A stretch of DNA of 64,000 nt from Microbulbifer flavimaris (GCF_001641755.2 NZ_LRFG02000003.1:1-64000); one strand, 5' to 3'; positions 9,383 through 19,309 are shown, counted from the first letter of the stretch. Numbers and translations: made by a program. Notes: a model not told the origin generated them from the letters alone.

Positions 9383-9805
9383 ATGCTCTGGGTCCAAGCA
9401 TTTCACCTGATGGCAGTCGTTACCTGGTTTGCCGCACTGTTTTATCTGCCGCGTCTGTTTGTCTATCACGTGGAGGCCAGCGACGAAATCAGCCGCGAGC
9501 GCTTCTGCACCATGGAGCGCCGTCTCTACCGGGGCATCGCCCTGCCGTCGATGATTGCGGTGATCGCACTCGGCATCTGGCTACTCTCATTCAACCCGTC
9601 TTATTACATGAGCTCTGGCTGGATGCATGCCAAGCTGACGTTCGTGGTGCTGCTGATTGGCTACCATCACATCTGTGGCGCTTATGTGCGCAAGTTCGCC
9701 GCCGGTACCGTCACCCGCAGTTCGCGTTTTTTCCGCATTTTTAACGAGCTGCCGGTAATAGCCCTGGTGGCCATCATGATTCTGGCGGTGGTGAAGCCCT
9801 TCTGA
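9383..9805 (+). CDS. hemJ: protoporphyrinogen IX oxidase HemJ
   Basis: HemJ is the membrane, haem-binding protoporphyrinogen oxidase that performs the penultimate step of haem synthesis in many proteobacteria lacking HemG/HemY. The 140-residue protein has four hydrophobic segments. The family signatures FHLMAVVTWFAALFYLPR (with the conserved His near residue 8), MERRLYRGI and WMHAKLTFV are present. A strong GGGAGGGA site lies 5 bp before the ATG. The gene sits 41 bp after the CLC gene, and haem genes hemL and hemB follow further downstream. Confidence 0.93.
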   Translation: MLWVQAFHLMAVVTWFAALFYLPRLFVYHVEASDEISRERFCTMERRLYRGIALPSMIAVIALGIWLLSFNPSYYMSSGWMHAKLTFVVLLIGYHHICGAYVRKFAAGTVTRSSRFFRIFNELPVIALVAIMILAVVKPF

Positions 9806-9966
9806 TTCAGTCGAGGGGCTGGTTTCGCATCCCGGTGCAAAACCACTGCACTGCAGCGTCGTCACAACTCTTATAAAGAGGCGCGAGAAGTCTCGGGACG
9901 GTCGTGCGGCGCAACTAGAATGTAGTGGCCCCTGAACCGCAGCCCGCGACCAGTGCGAATCGCCCC

Positions 9967-10752
9967 ATGGATACACGCCAACCGATTGTCCTCACTGTCA
10001 CCCACCACGATCCCAGCGGCAGCGCCGGGATCACCGCGGATACCGAGACCGCCGTCAGCCTTGGCTGCCACTGCACCTCCGTGGTATCGGCCATCAGCGT
10101 GGGTGATACCGGCGAATTGATGGGTGTGGCCCCCGTGGATGATTCCCTGCTGGTGGAGCAGGCGCGGGCGGTGCTCGAAGATATGCCCGTGGCTGCCATC
10201 AAGGTGGGCTACCTGGGCTCGGTGGAAAATGTGCGCGCCCTGCACAGCGTGCTGCGGGACTACCCGGAGATTCCGGTCATCATCGACCCGGACGCCACCC
10301 TGGCCGACAAGCAAAGTATGCTCGCCCCGCCGCTGTGGGAGGCGATGAGTTCCCTGTTGCTCCCCTACGCAACCATGGCTTGCCCCAATCGTCGCGAGGC
10401 CAGGGCCATGGCGGTAGAGGCCGACGTACTGGATGCCCAGGCACAGGAGCTTCTGGAGAGCGGCTGTCGTTATCTGTTGCTCACCGGCGTACCCTGCGAG
10501 CAGCAACTGGAGAACCGCCTTTATGACGAGCGAGGGCTGATTCGCCAGTTCCACTGGCAGCGCCTGCAACCCGCTGCTTACGGCGTCTGCGGCACCCTTG
10601 CCACGGCCATTGCCTGCCATATCGCCCACGGTCTCACAGTGATCGAAGCGGTAGCCCGCAGCCAGCAGTTCACCTGGAGCGCCATCGCCGACAGCCGCCG
10701 GCTGGGTATGGGCAGGCCGATCCCCAACCGCCTGTTCTGGGCACGCAGCTGA
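9967..10752 (+). CDS. divergent hydroxymethylpyrimidine(-phosphate) kinase-like protein
   Basis: It resembles ThiD, the ribokinase-fold enzyme that phosphorylates HMP and HMP-P for thiamine synthesis. The N-terminus VTHHDPSGSAGITADTE aligns with DPSGGAGLQADIE of ThiD, and the position next to hemL matches pseudomonads. Key motifs are degraded, however. The anion-hole loop GSGCT reads GVCGT (YGVCGTLATA, about residue 206). The DPVLRAGGG segment reads DPDATLADK, and the usual ITGGHG segment reads LTGVPC. No thiE follows. The gene may be inactive for HMP-P or repurposed. The start is taken as ATG 9967; a GTG at 9925 is in frame. Confidence 0.75.
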   Translation: MDTRQPIVLTVTHHDPSGSAGITADTETAVSLGCHCTSVVSAISVGDTGELMGVAPVDDSLLVEQARAVLEDMPVAAIKVGYLGSVENVRALHSVLRDYPEIPVIIDPDATLADKQSMLAPPLWEAMSSLLLPYATMACPNRREARAMAVEADVLDAQAQELLESGCRYLLLTGVPCEQQLENRLYDERGLIRQFHWQRLQPAAYGVCGTLATAIACHIAHGLTVIEAVARSQQFTWSAIADSRRLGMGRPIPNRLFWARS

Positions 10753-10839
10753 AGCACCACCCCGTCCCGGCGCCATTGTCCCGAGCCCAGACGAGCTGGA
10801 TAATAGCCCGCCAAATTCCCAAGCTATTGCCGAACCCTT

Positions 10840-12123
10840 ATGAGCAAATCCGAGCAACTCTTCTCCGACGCCCAGCAATACATTCCCGGCGGCGTCAATT
10901 CGCCGGTTCGCGCCTTCCGCGCCGTCGGTGGCACGCCACTGTTTATCGACCGTGCAGAGGGCGCCTACCTCTATGACGCCGATGGCAAACGCTATATCGA
11001 CTATGTGCAGTCCTGGGGGCCGATGGTGCTCGGTCATGCCCACCCGGATGTGATTGAGGCGGTCGTGGAACAGGCCCAGTCAGGCCTCAGCTTCGGCGCT
11101 CCCACCGAGCTGGAAACCGAACTGGCAGAGGAGCTCTGCCGGGTGTGGCCGAATATGGACCTGGTGCGCTTCGTCAACTCCGGCACCGAAGCCACCATGA
11201 GCGCCATCCGCCTGGCCCGTGGCGCCACCGGGCGTGACAAGATCGTCAAGTTTGAGGGCTGCTACCACGGTCACTCGGATTCCCTGCTGGTCAAGGCCGG
11301 CTCCGGTGCCCTGACCATGGGCGTGCCCTCCTCCCCGGGCGTGCCGGCATCTCTGGCGGATCACACCATTACGCTCGCCTACAACGACGCCGAATCAGTG
11401 CGGGACTGCTTCGCCAGGATGGGCGATGAAATTGCCTGCATTATCGTTGAGCCTGTCGCGGGCAATATGAATTGCATCCCGCCGGTGCCCGGTTTCCTGG
11501 AAGCATTGAGAGAGGTCTGTGACGCCCACGGCGCATTGCTGATTCTCGACGAAGTGATGTCCGGCTTCCGCGTGAGCCTGACCGGCGCACAGGGCCACTT
11601 TGGTGTCGATGCGGATATCACCACGCTTGGCAAGGTCATCGGCGGTGGCATGCCGGTAGGCGCCTTTGGCGGCAAGCGCAAATATATGGAGCAGATTGCG
11701 CCTACTGGTCCGATCTACCAGGCAGGCACCCTTTCCGGAAACCCGGTGGGCATGGTGGCCGGTCTGGAGACCCTGCGACTGGTGCAGGAGCCGGGCTTTT
11801 ACGAGCGGCTGACCGAGAAGACCGAGCGGCTGGTGAAGGGAATGCTGGCGGCAGCAAAAGAAGCGGGCGTGCCCCTCACCGCCAATCATGCCGGCAGCAT
11901 GTTCGGCTTCTTCTTCACCGATGAGCCCAAGGTCACCAACTACCAGCAGGTCATGAACTGCAATACTGAGCGCTTCAACCGCTTTTTCCACGGCATGCTG
12001 GACGAGGGTGTGTACCTGGCCCCGGCCTCCTACGAAGCCGGCTTCATGTCCGCCGCCCACAGCGACGAGGACATCGACGCGACCATCGCGGCCGCGAAGA
12101 AGGTGTTTGCCCGGCTGGACTGA
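10840..12123 (+). CDS. hemL: glutamate-1-semialdehyde 2,1-aminomutase
   Basis: A PLP enzyme that converts glutamate-1-semialdehyde to 5-aminolevulinate, the last step of the C5 route to tetrapyrroles. The 427 residues show class III aminotransferase features: [16 protein letters not shown] (about 118-133), the cofactor Asp in [12 protein letters not shown] near residue 245, and the PLP lysine in [18 protein letters not shown] near residue 267. The GSA-specific start [12 protein letters not shown] is intact. Together with hemB, only 503 bp further on, and hemJ, it forms a loose haem-synthesis neighbourhood. The ribosome site is weak. Confidence 0.97.
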   Translation: MSKSEQLFSDAQQYIPGGVNSPVRAFRAVGGTPLFIDRAEGAYLYDADGKRYIDYVQSWGPMVLGHAHPDVIEAVVEQAQSGLSFGAPTELETELAEELCRVWPNMDLVRFVNSGTEATMSAIRLARGATGRDKIVKFEGCYHGHSDSLLVKAGSGALTMGVPSSPGVPASLADHTITLAYNDAESVRDCFARMGDEIACIIVEPVAGNMNCIPPVPGFLEALREVCDAHGALLILDEVMSGFRVSLTGAQGHFGVDADITTLGKVIGGGMPVGAFGGKRKYMEQIAPTGPIYQAGTLSGNPVGMVAGLETLRLVQEPGFYERLTEKTERLVKGMLAAAKEAGVPLTANHAGSMFGFFFTDEPKVTNYQQVMNCNTERFNRFFHGMLDEGVYLAPASYEAGFMSAAHSDEDIDATIAAAKKVFARLD

Positions 12124-12139
12124 GCCCTCGATAGAGCCC

Positions 12140-12535
12140 TCAGACTGAAGGCGCAGCCAGTGCTGCCATGACCAGCAGCGCCAGGCAGCACAGGTAGGCC
12201 CCGCTCCAGACCAGCGAGCGGGCGCCGGCCCAGTCCTTCAGGTAACAGATACCGTAAAGCACGCGAAAGGCGATAAAGCCAAGCGACAGTACCGCCAACC
12301 ACTGATCCGCCACCCCGGCGATGGCGGCTGCCAGCACGGCAGCTACAAAGATCGGCAAAGCCTCAAAACTGTTGCGCTGGGCCCAATCGGCCCGCTGCGC
12401 CAGTCCCTCCTGGGCATCCAGGTAGGCCCGCGGCGCGCGGTTATCGTAGCGGCCCTCGCCGCCAAATTTCGCTGTCAGGGTGAAGACATAAGGCATGATG
12501 GCGGCGGCCACCAGGCACCATAGAGCGACGGTCAT
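12140..12535 (-). CDS. MAPEG-family membrane protein
   Basis: A small four-helix membrane protein of 131 residues. The MAPEG signature RAxxAxxNxxExLPxF is recognisable as RADWAQRNSFEALPIF at about residues 48-63. Hydrophobic segments lie near 3-20, 58-78, 80-98 and 110-130. Bacterial members of this eicosanoid/glutathione-metabolism superfamily are mostly uncharacterised. The gene is inserted in opposite orientation between hemL and hemB and ends 16 bp from the hemL stop. AGAGGGAG lies 6 bp before the ATG. Substrate and activity cannot be told from sequence. Confidence 0.88.
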   Translation of the reverse strand: MTVALWCLVAAAIMPYVFTLTAKFGGEGRYDNRAPRAYLDAQEGLAQRADWAQRNSFEALPIFVAAVLAAAIAGVADQWLAVLSLGFIAFRVLYGICYLKDWAGARSLVWSGAYLCCLALLVMAALAAPSV

Positions 12536-12620
12536 GACGAACTCCCTCTTTTGTTATCATTGCCGCCAGCTTAGTCGCCTCTCTCGCGGGCGGCAAAACC
12601 CAGACGACCAGCCCGAGTGA

Positions 12621-13637
<1,017 letters not shown>

Positions 13638-13658
13638 CGCCAGCCAAAAGATAGATAG

Positions 13659-13684
13659 AAAAGCCCCGCCCACTAACGCGGGGC
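13659..13684 (-). terminator. rho-independent terminator for the peroxiredoxin-like gene
   Basis: On the minus strand, GCCCCGC (13684-13678) and GCGGGGC (13669-13663) form a 7-bp G+C stem with an 8-base loop. TTTT follows at 13662-13659. It directly follows the stop of the minus-strand gene at 13691 and also lies just after hemB, so it may insulate both. Confidence 0.7.
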
Positions 13685-13690
13685 ACCACC

Positions 13691-14230
13691 TCAGCGAAAA
13701 GTGCCGCGGATGGGATAGTTGTTATCCGGATTCTTGATCCACTCCAGTCCCGACACCAACTGCTCCAGGTCGGGCCGCACGAAGGGATTATTGGAGATAT
13801 CTACCACGTGCAACTTGCCTTCCTGATTCACCACAAACAGTCCTGGCTCGGCAAAGTTGTGGTCGGTCTCCTCCGCCGAGCGCGGCAGGGAAATATACAG
13901 CCCCAGCTCTTTCATCTGCGCTTCCGATAACCCGTAAGCGATCGGAAATGACACCTGGAGTTTTTCCAGGTGCCCCTTGAGCTGCTCTTCCGAATCTGCA
14001 GATACCGCAATCAGATCCACCCGGTTCAGACAGAGACGATCCCAGTACTTTTCCAACTGATTCAGGTACTTGGTGCAGAGCGGACAATGCTTGCCACGGT
14101 ACACCACAACCATTCTCCAGTCGGCCTCCTCACAGGCCGGTCGACCCAACTCCGCGGAGCCGCCACCAGACAGCGGCACCGTAATCTGGGGGAAAGGCTC
14201 CCCCGCTGCCAGCTTGGATTGCATCGCCAT
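13691..14230 (-). CDS. AhpC/TSA-type peroxiredoxin-like protein
   Basis: A thioredoxin-fold protein of 179 residues with VVVYRGKHCPLCTKYLNQLE at about residues 40-59. The HCPLC motif places a candidate peroxidatic Cys at the usual position of the AhpC/TSA family, plus a second Cys two residues later in a CxxC arrangement. The core then runs through VDLIAVSADSEEQL and GLFVVNQEGKL. I chose the ATG at 14230 because GGGAG lies 7 bp upstream; two other in-frame ATGs flank it. It follows the mdaB-like gene by 37 bp and is probably co-transcribed with it, suggesting oxidant or quinone defence. Confidence 0.85.
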   Translation of the reverse strand: MAMQSKLAAGEPFPQITVPLSGGGSAELGRPACEEADWRMVVVYRGKHCPLCTKYLNQLEKYWDRLCLNRVDLIAVSADSEEQLKGHLEKLQVSFPIAYGLSEAQMKELGLYISLPRSAEETDHNFAEPGLFVVNQEGKLHVVDISNNPFVRPDLEQLVSGLEWIKNPDNNYPIRGTFR

Positions 14231-14267
14231 ATCCATTCTCCCTGTTGCCAATGGCCGCGCAGACAAT

Positions 14268-14861
14268 TCAACCCTGGAGGGCGAGTTGCTCGCGTAGATG
14301 TTTGCGGAAACGCACCTTGTCGTTCTCGGTGTCCGGGTTTTTCAGTACGTCGTAACAGACGAAAGTCTGCAGCGGCTTCATTCCGAAGAAGCGGAAGTTC
14401 ATGTGTGTCGGGAAAAACAGGTCGTCGACACTGCGCCCCTGGAACAGGAACTGCTCGGGATCATTGAATGCCTCTCTCGGCGCGTTGAAGGTGAGTGAGA
14501 GCATGTAGCGCTTCTCACCCAGCACGCCCCCGCTCCCGTACTGCTTCTCTGGCTGGTCACGATGCCGGCCATCACCCTCACACAGTCGGCCAGACATGCC
14601 TGCGGTGTAAACCTCGTCCATATACTTCTTGAAAGACCAGGGCACCCCCATCCAGTTGACCGGAACCTGCAGCAGGATCACATCGGCCCACTCATGTTTG
14701 GCCATCTCCCCCTCGACGTCATAGCTGTCCTGCATGGTCGTAATCTGGACCTGATGCCCCGCGGCCTCGGCCTCTTCACGGGCGATATCCACGAGGGCGG
14801 CATTGAGCTTGCCCTCGGAGAAGGGGTAATAGTGATGGGTGTTGATAATAAAAAGATTCAC
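14268..14861 (-). CDS. NAD(P)H:quinone oxidoreductase, MdaB-like flavodoxin-fold protein
   Basis: A flavodoxin-like FAD/FMN reductase of 197 residues, closest in pattern to MdaB (modulator of drug activity B), which reduces quinones by two electrons. Recognisable segments are the N-terminal strand and cofactor loop [17 protein letters not shown], then [18 protein letters not shown] (about 58-75), [18 protein letters not shown] and [16 protein letters not shown]. It is divergent from an HxlR regulator across a 111-bp spacer carrying a palindromic operator and a good promoter. Regulation by that HxlR protein in response to quinones or electrophiles is therefore likely, by analogy with YodB/QorR systems. 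Confidence 0.87.
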   Translation of the reverse strand: MNLFIINTHHYYPFSEGKLNAALVDIAREEAEAAGHQVQITTMQDSYDVEGEMAKHEWADVILLQVPVNWMGVPWSFKKYMDEVYTAGMSGRLCEGDGRHRDQPEKQYGSGGVLGEKRYMLSLTFNAPREAFNDPEQFLFQGRSVDDLFFPTHMNFRFFGMKPLQTFVCYDVLKNPDTENDKVRFRKHLREQLALQG

Positions 14862-14900
14862 TTCACTCTCCGCTACAGCGTTATTGGATCAGCGGGCGGG

Positions 14901-14929
14901 ATACTGTTACTCTAGGTTACCATTGTCAA
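14901..14929 (-). promoter_or_regulatory. promoter of the mdaB-like gene
   Basis: On the minus strand, TTGACA (14924-14929) and CAGTAT (14901-14906) are separated by 17 bp, a near-consensus sigma-70 promoter about 40 bp ahead of the ATG. One arm of the inverted repeat described at 14913-14951 lies inside the -10/-35 spacer, so a bound repressor would block RNA polymerase. Confidence 0.6.
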
Positions 14930-14951
14930 CCAGTATACTTTTTGTAACCTA
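14913..14951. promoter_or_regulatory. inverted-repeat operator between the mdaB-like and hxlR-type genes
   Basis: TAGGTTAC (14913-14920) and GTAACCTA (14944-14951) are perfect 8-bp inverted repeats 23 bp apart, centred in the divergent spacer. The centre-to-centre distance of 31 bp is about three helical turns, suitable for two dimers or one bridging dimer on one DNA face. The neighbouring HxlR protein is the obvious candidate ligand. That assignment is inference. Confidence 0.55.
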
Positions 14952-14972
14952 CGTGTGATCGGAGCAGCCCCT

Positions 14973-15326
14973 ATGACGGTAGTCCAGACCGAAACGAAGC
15001 CGGCGCAGGAAAAAGATGGGGTCTGCCTCTCGCCCTGCCCGATCGAACGGGGCATGCGGATTATCGGCGGCAAGTGGAAAGGCTCCATCCTCTGGCACCT
15101 GCAGGACGGACCGATGCGCTTTAACGCGCTCGCGCGGCAGCTGGGTGGCGCCAGCAAGAAAATGGTGGATCAACGCCTGAAGGAAATGGAGCAGCAGGGT
15201 CTGGTGAGTCGCCAGGTATTGAGCACACGGCCAATTGCCGTGGCTTATGAGATCACCCCGTTCGGGCGCTCATCGCTGGCCATACTGGAACAGTTAAAAG
15301 ACTGGGCGGAAGCAAACGAGCTGTAA
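14973..15326 (+). CDS. HxlR-family transcriptional regulator
   Basis: A winged-helix DNA-binding protein of 117 residues. The HxlR signature is clear. CPIERGMRIIGGKWKGSILW (about residues 23-42) includes the conserved Cys just before helix 1, which is the redox or electrophile sensor in YodB/QorR relatives. It continues with RFNALARQLGGASKKMVDQRLKEME (recognition helix region) and a wing ending VAYEITPFGRS. A second Cys precedes it in the N-terminal arm. The start is ATG 14973, with GGAG 8 bp upstream; a GTG at 14955 is possible. The divergent mdaB-like gene is its probable target. Confidence 0.9.
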   Translation: MTVVQTETKPAQEKDGVCLSPCPIERGMRIIGGKWKGSILWHLQDGPMRFNALARQLGGASKKMVDQRLKEMEQQGLVSRQVLSTRPIAVAYEITPFGRSSLAILEQLKDWAEANEL

Positions 15327-15351
15327 CAGGCGGCCGCCGTACCACATAGGC

Positions 15352-17991
15352 TCAGGGCCACTGATCTTCCTCTTCGGCAGACCAGGGGCGCGCCTCTTCC
15401 ACCGGCACGCCGGAATCATCGCCGCGGCGCAATTCATCCTGCTGACGCAATTGCTGTTCTTCATCCCGCGGCAATTGCAGCGGCTCCTCTTCGATCTGGA
15501 GTGGCTCTTCCTCGAGCAACGGTCCCTGATCGAACTGGCGCGGCTGCTGCGTTTCGTCGTCCCGCTGTAATTGCTCCTGGAGCTGCCGCTCCTGCTGCTC
15601 CTGCCGGCGCTGCTCACGGGGGTCCACGCCCCACCCGGGGGTCATTTCCTCCTCCGGTACTGCTTCATCGGCCTGGTCGCGATCATCGCCAAAGAAGTCC
15701 CTGAACCAGCGGAAGCGATCGCGACCGGCACACTCCGGCGCGGGCTCCAGTTGCGTCTCGAAGGAGAACGGCATGTTGCGACCGCCCTCGCAGTAACGGG
15801 GGTCCATAAACTGGCCGCGATCATTCACGGTCTTGTACTCCACGCCTCTCGGGGCGGCGACGCGACCGTGGCGGTGGGGCAACTTGCGCATAATCTCGGT
15901 CCAGATCGACAGGGAGCCGGTGGCACCGGTGAGGCTGGTGCGATCATTGTCGTCACGACCCAGCCACACAACGGCAGTGACGTCCGGAGAAAAGCCGGCG
16001 AACCAGCTGTCGCGATAATCGTTGGTGGTGCCGGTCTTGCCGGCGAATGCCACGCTGCCGGGCAGGCGCCGCATGGCGCTCTTGCCGGTGCCCTCACGCA
16101 TCACCTGCTCGAGGCCATAGCGCAGCAGGAAGGCGGGCACCGCATCGACATTGCGATCGGCTTTGCGGCGGAACTGCTGCACCTGATCCCCGTTGGCGTC
16201 CGACACCGCCAGCAGTGTTCGCAGCTCCACACTCTCGCCACCGTTGGCAAACGTCTGGTACATCCCCGCCACCTCAAATGGCGTCAGCTCCACCGCACCC
16301 AGGAACAGCGAGGGCACGCGCGGCAGATCCGCCTGCACACCGAGGCGCCGGATGGTCTGGCGGACATTTTCCAGCCCCAGGTCGAGGCCCAGCCGCGCGG
16401 TGGCCTGGTTGTAGGATTTCGCCAGGGCCAGATACAGCGGTGTCTGGCCGTGACTCTGGTTGCCAAAATTGGAGGGCATCCACACCTGCCCGTCCGGCGC
16501 CTCGACCCGAATCGGGGCATCCTCGATGAGCGTGGCCAGGTTGTACTGGTGCGGCCTCTCCAGTGCGGTCAGGAACACCGCCGGCTTGATCAGTGAGCCC
16601 ACCTGCCGGCGGGCCTCGAGAGCCCGGTTGAAGCCGGGGTAGCTGGGCCTGCGGTCCCCCACCATGGCCAGCACATTGCCGGTCTCGTTGTCGACAACCA
16701 CCGTCGCCGCCTGCAGGGAGTCAGACTGGATTCCCCGGTCCTTTTCCAGCCGCGCAGCGCCATTGCTGATCGCATCCTCCACCAGCTTCTGCACCGAGGG
16801 TGCCAGGGTGGTGTAGATACGCAGTCCCGCTGTGCGCAGCTCTTCGTAAGAATAGAAAGGCCGCAACTCCTGCAACAGCCGCTCGGTAAAGGCCGGATAG
16901 GGGTTCTGCGCCGCCCCGGCTGCGCTGGCGACACCCAGTGGCATGGCCCGATAGCGCTGGTGCTGCTCGGCACTGATCAACTCCTGCTGCTGCATCACGT
17001 CGAGCACCGTGTTACGGCGTTCCAGTGCCCGCTCGGGATTGCGCCACGGATTGTAATAGGAAGCCCCCTTCGCCAGGCCGACCAGCAGCGCCATCTCATG
17101 CGGCTCCAGGGTATCCAGGGGTTTCTGGAAATAAAACTCGGAAGCCAGCCCAAATCCGTAAATGGCACGGCTGCCCTGCTGGCCCAGCCACACCTCGTTA
17201 ATGTACTCCTGCAGGATGTAGGGCTTGTCGTAGTGAAGCTCCATGAGCACTGCCATCAACGCCTCATTGAACTTGCGCCACAGGCTCGGCTTGTGGTCGA
17301 AGAAGATATTCTTGACCAGCTGCTGGGTGATGGTAGAGCCACCCTGCACTACCGCTCCGGCGCGCAGGTTGGCCACCATGGCCCGGGCGATCCCCCGCGG
17401 GGAGACGCCAAAGTGATTGAGAAAATCCTGATCCTCCACGGCGATCAGGGTATTGGCCAGCAGCGGCGGAATATCCGCAAAGCGCACCGGATTACGGTCG
17501 TCGCCGCCGCCCAGCAGCGTGCCGATCGTGGCCGCATCCAGGCGGAACTCGCGCAGTGCTTCTCCGCTCTCGCCGCGCAGGTTGCTGAGCTCGTCGTTGC
17601 GCAGGCGGAAGCTGACCACTTCGGCGGGCTCGCGACCGTCGGCGTGCACAAAGTCCCGGCGCCAGACCCGGTAATCCATGCCCTCGCGGGTCCACTGGCC
17701 AGGCTCAGACAACGTCTGCTTTTCGCGGTAATTCAGCGCCGTGAACTCGTCCTGTAGTTCGTCGGGCCGCATCACCATGCCTTCGCGAAGGATCAGCGGG
17801 CGCGCGAACACCCGGGCCGGCAACTGGTATTGACGGCTGTCTAGTCGCTCCCGCAGCTGCACGTCCAGGTAAACCATGTAGGCGACGAGCGCCAGTGCGC
17901 CCACTAGCGCGAGGAGGCCGAGCCTCACCATCCAGCGGTGCATTCTTCCTGATTTGGACGCCCCGGAGCGTCTGCGCTTCGTCGATGCCAT
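15352..17991 (-). CDS. mrcB: penicillin-binding protein 1B (bifunctional transglycosylase/transpeptidase)
   Basis: Class A PBP that polymerises and crosslinks peptidoglycan in the periplasm. A short basic cytoplasmic end precedes one transmembrane helix (about 20-45) and a UvrB-like UB2H domain. The GT51 glycosyltransferase has EDQDFLNHFG (catalytic Glu, about residue 193) and QGGSTITQQLVKN. The transpeptidase has SLIK (about 466), SYN (about 524) and KTGT (about 651). Beyond residue about 765 comes a Gln/Glu/Arg low-complexity tail of roughly 110 residues, longer than usual for E. coli PBP1b. The start is ATG 17991; a TTG at 18015 extends the frame by 8 codons. Total 879 residues. Confidence 0.94.
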   Translation of the reverse strand: MASTKRRRSGASKSGRMHRWMVRLGLLALVGALALVAYMVYLDVQLRERLDSRQYQLPARVFARPLILREGMVMRPDELQDEFTALNYREKQTLSEPGQWTREGMDYRVWRRDFVHADGREPAEVVSFRLRNDELSNLRGESGEALREFRLDAATIGTLLGGGDDRNPVRFADIPPLLANTLIAVEDQDFLNHFGVSPRGIARAMVANLRAGAVVQGGSTITQQLVKNIFFDHKPSLWRKFNEALMAVLMELHYDKPYILQEYINEVWLGQQGSRAIYGFGLASEFYFQKPLDTLEPHEMALLVGLAKGASYYNPWRNPERALERRNTVLDVMQQQELISAEQHQRYRAMPLGVASAAGAAQNPYPAFTERLLQELRPFYSYEELRTAGLRIYTTLAPSVQKLVEDAISNGAARLEKDRGIQSDSLQAATVVVDNETGNVLAMVGDRRPSYPGFNRALEARRQVGSLIKPAVFLTALERPHQYNLATLIEDAPIRVEAPDGQVWMPSNFGNQSHGQTPLYLALAKSYNQATARLGLDLGLENVRQTIRRLGVQADLPRVPSLFLGAVELTPFEVAGMYQTFANGGESVELRTLLAVSDANGDQVQQFRRKADRNVDAVPAFLLRYGLEQVMREGTGKSAMRRLPGSVAFAGKTGTTNDYRDSWFAGFSPDVTAVVWLGRDDNDRTSLTGATGSLSIWTEIMRKLPHRHGRVAAPRGVEYKTVNDRGQFMDPRYCEGGRNMPFSFETQLEPAPECAGRDRFRWFRDFFGDDRDQADEAVPEEEMTPGWGVDPREQRRQEQQERQLQEQLQRDDETQQPRQFDQGPLLEEEPLQIEEEPLQLPRDEEQQLRQQDELRRGDDSGVPVEEARPWSAEEEDQWP

Positions 17992-18072
17992 AGAGATGCC
18001 AAGCGTTTTAAACAACTATAGATAGGGTGTGACCGCAGCGTCGACGACCGTCGCGCCGCACTGCGCCGGGGT

Positions 18073-18100
18073 TTTATAAGGTCTGACAGCCACAAGTCAA
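18073..18100 (-). promoter_or_regulatory. candidate promoter of mrcB
   Basis: On the minus strand, TTGACT (18095-18100) and TATAAA (18073-18078) are 16 bp apart, about 80 bp upstream of the mrcB ATG. Both hexamers differ from consensus by one base. No other good candidate is visible in the 219-bp divergent spacer on this strand. Confidence 0.55.
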
Positions 18101-18110
18101 ACCCATCGCC

Positions 18111-18138
18111 TTGCACTTGCCCCCGGGGCAGCCATAAT
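18111..18138 (+). promoter_or_regulatory. candidate promoter of the PfkB-family kinase gene
   Basis: TTGCAC (18111-18116) and CATAAT (18133-18138) are 16 bp apart, about 73 bp before the kinase ATG, with a G+C-rich discriminator (GCGGCCG). It faces away from the mrcB promoter at 18073-18100 in the same divergent spacer. Confidence 0.5.
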
Positions 18139-18210
18139 GCGGCCGGTAGCCGTGCTCGGACCGCTCCAGTCGCCCGCGCACTTTCCCGCCATCGACGACC
18201 AAGGAAACCC

Positions 18211-19230
18211 ATGCACCAATACGACCTCTACGGCATCGGCGCCGCTCTGCTGGATACCGAAATCGAAGTCAGCGATGACGACCTGCAGACCCTCGGAGTC
18301 GATAAAGGCGTGATGACCCTCGTGGACGATCACCGGCAACACCAGCTGGTAAGCGCGCTCAGCGATCACCTGGTCACCGCCAAGCGGGCCTGTGGTGGCT
18401 CCGGCGCCAACACCGTCATCGCTGCCAGCTATTTCGGCCTGCGCACCTTCTACTCCTGCAAAGTGGCCGCGGACGAGAATGGCGACTTCTACCGGGCCGA
18501 CCTTGCGGACGCCGGCGTCGCCTATCCGGGTACCCTGCGCGAGGCGCAACCGGGAGTGACCGGCAAATGCCTGGTGCTCATCACGCCGGATGCCGAGCGC
18601 AGCATGAACACCTTCCTCGGGATCAGCGCCGAGTTGTCGATAGCAGAGCTGGATGTCGATGCGCTCTCCGCATCCCGCTGGGCCTATATCGAGGGCTACC
18701 TGGTCTCTTCCCCGACCGGCAAGGCGGCAGCCATCGAGCTGCGGCAGACGGCGGAGGGTGTCGGCGTCAAAACCGCCCTCAGCCTATCCGACCCCGCGAT
18801 GGTGCATCTGTTCCACGACGGCCTGCGGGAGATGATCGGTGACAGCGTGGACCTGCTGTTCTGTAACCGGGACGAGGCTCTGGGCTTTACCGGCACCGAC
18901 AACGTGACCGCCGCCGCAGAGGCCCTCAAAGACTTCTGCCGCGGCTTTGCCATCACGCTGGGCGCCGACGGCGCCCTACTCTGGGACGGCCAACGCGAAT
19001 ATCGGGTGGCCGCCCCCAAAGTCCACGCGATCGACACCAACGGTGCCGGCGATATGTTCGCAGGAGCCTTCCTTTATGGCATCAATCGGGACATGTCCTT
19101 TGAAGAGGCTGGAGAGCTGGCCTGCCGGGCGGCGGGCCAGGTGGTGAGCCAGTATGGCCCCCGCTTGCAGGCAGACCAGCACAGTCAACTGCTGGCTGCA
19201 GAGGTGGAGGCCCGGGGCGCGGAATCCTGA
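18211..19230 (+). CDS. PfkB-family kinase, probable adenosine kinase
   Basis: A ribokinase-fold sugar/nucleoside kinase of 339 residues. GGSGANTVIAASYFGL (about 62-77) is the substrate-binding glycine motif. DTNGAGDMFAGAFLYG (about 275-290) is the PfkB signature 2 with the catalytic Asp and anion hole. LFCNRDEALGFTG is the ATP-side motif. Proteins of this subtype in gammaproteobacteria are usually labelled adenosine kinase, which salvages adenosine to AMP, but the exact substrate is not proven by sequence. AAGGAAAC precedes the ATG. The 79 bp after the stop contain no recognisable gene. Confidence 0.87.
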   Translation: MHQYDLYGIGAALLDTEIEVSDDDLQTLGVDKGVMTLVDDHRQHQLVSALSDHLVTAKRACGGSGANTVIAASYFGLRTFYSCKVAADENGDFYRADLADAGVAYPGTLREAQPGVTGKCLVLITPDAERSMNTFLGISAELSIAELDVDALSASRWAYIEGYLVSSPTGKAAAIELRQTAEGVGVKTALSLSDPAMVHLFHDGLREMIGDSVDLLFCNRDEALGFTGTDNVTAAAEALKDFCRGFAITLGADGALLWDGQREYRVAAPKVHAIDTNGAGDMFAGAFLYGINRDMSFEEAGELACRAAGQVVSQYGPRLQADQHSQLLAAEVEARGAES

Positions 19231-19309
19231 GCCGCCCTTCCCCGGTAATTCCGCTAGGGAAACACCTGACTAAACACTGAGTCACGGAGAGAGCGCCCAA
19301 GCAGGGCGC

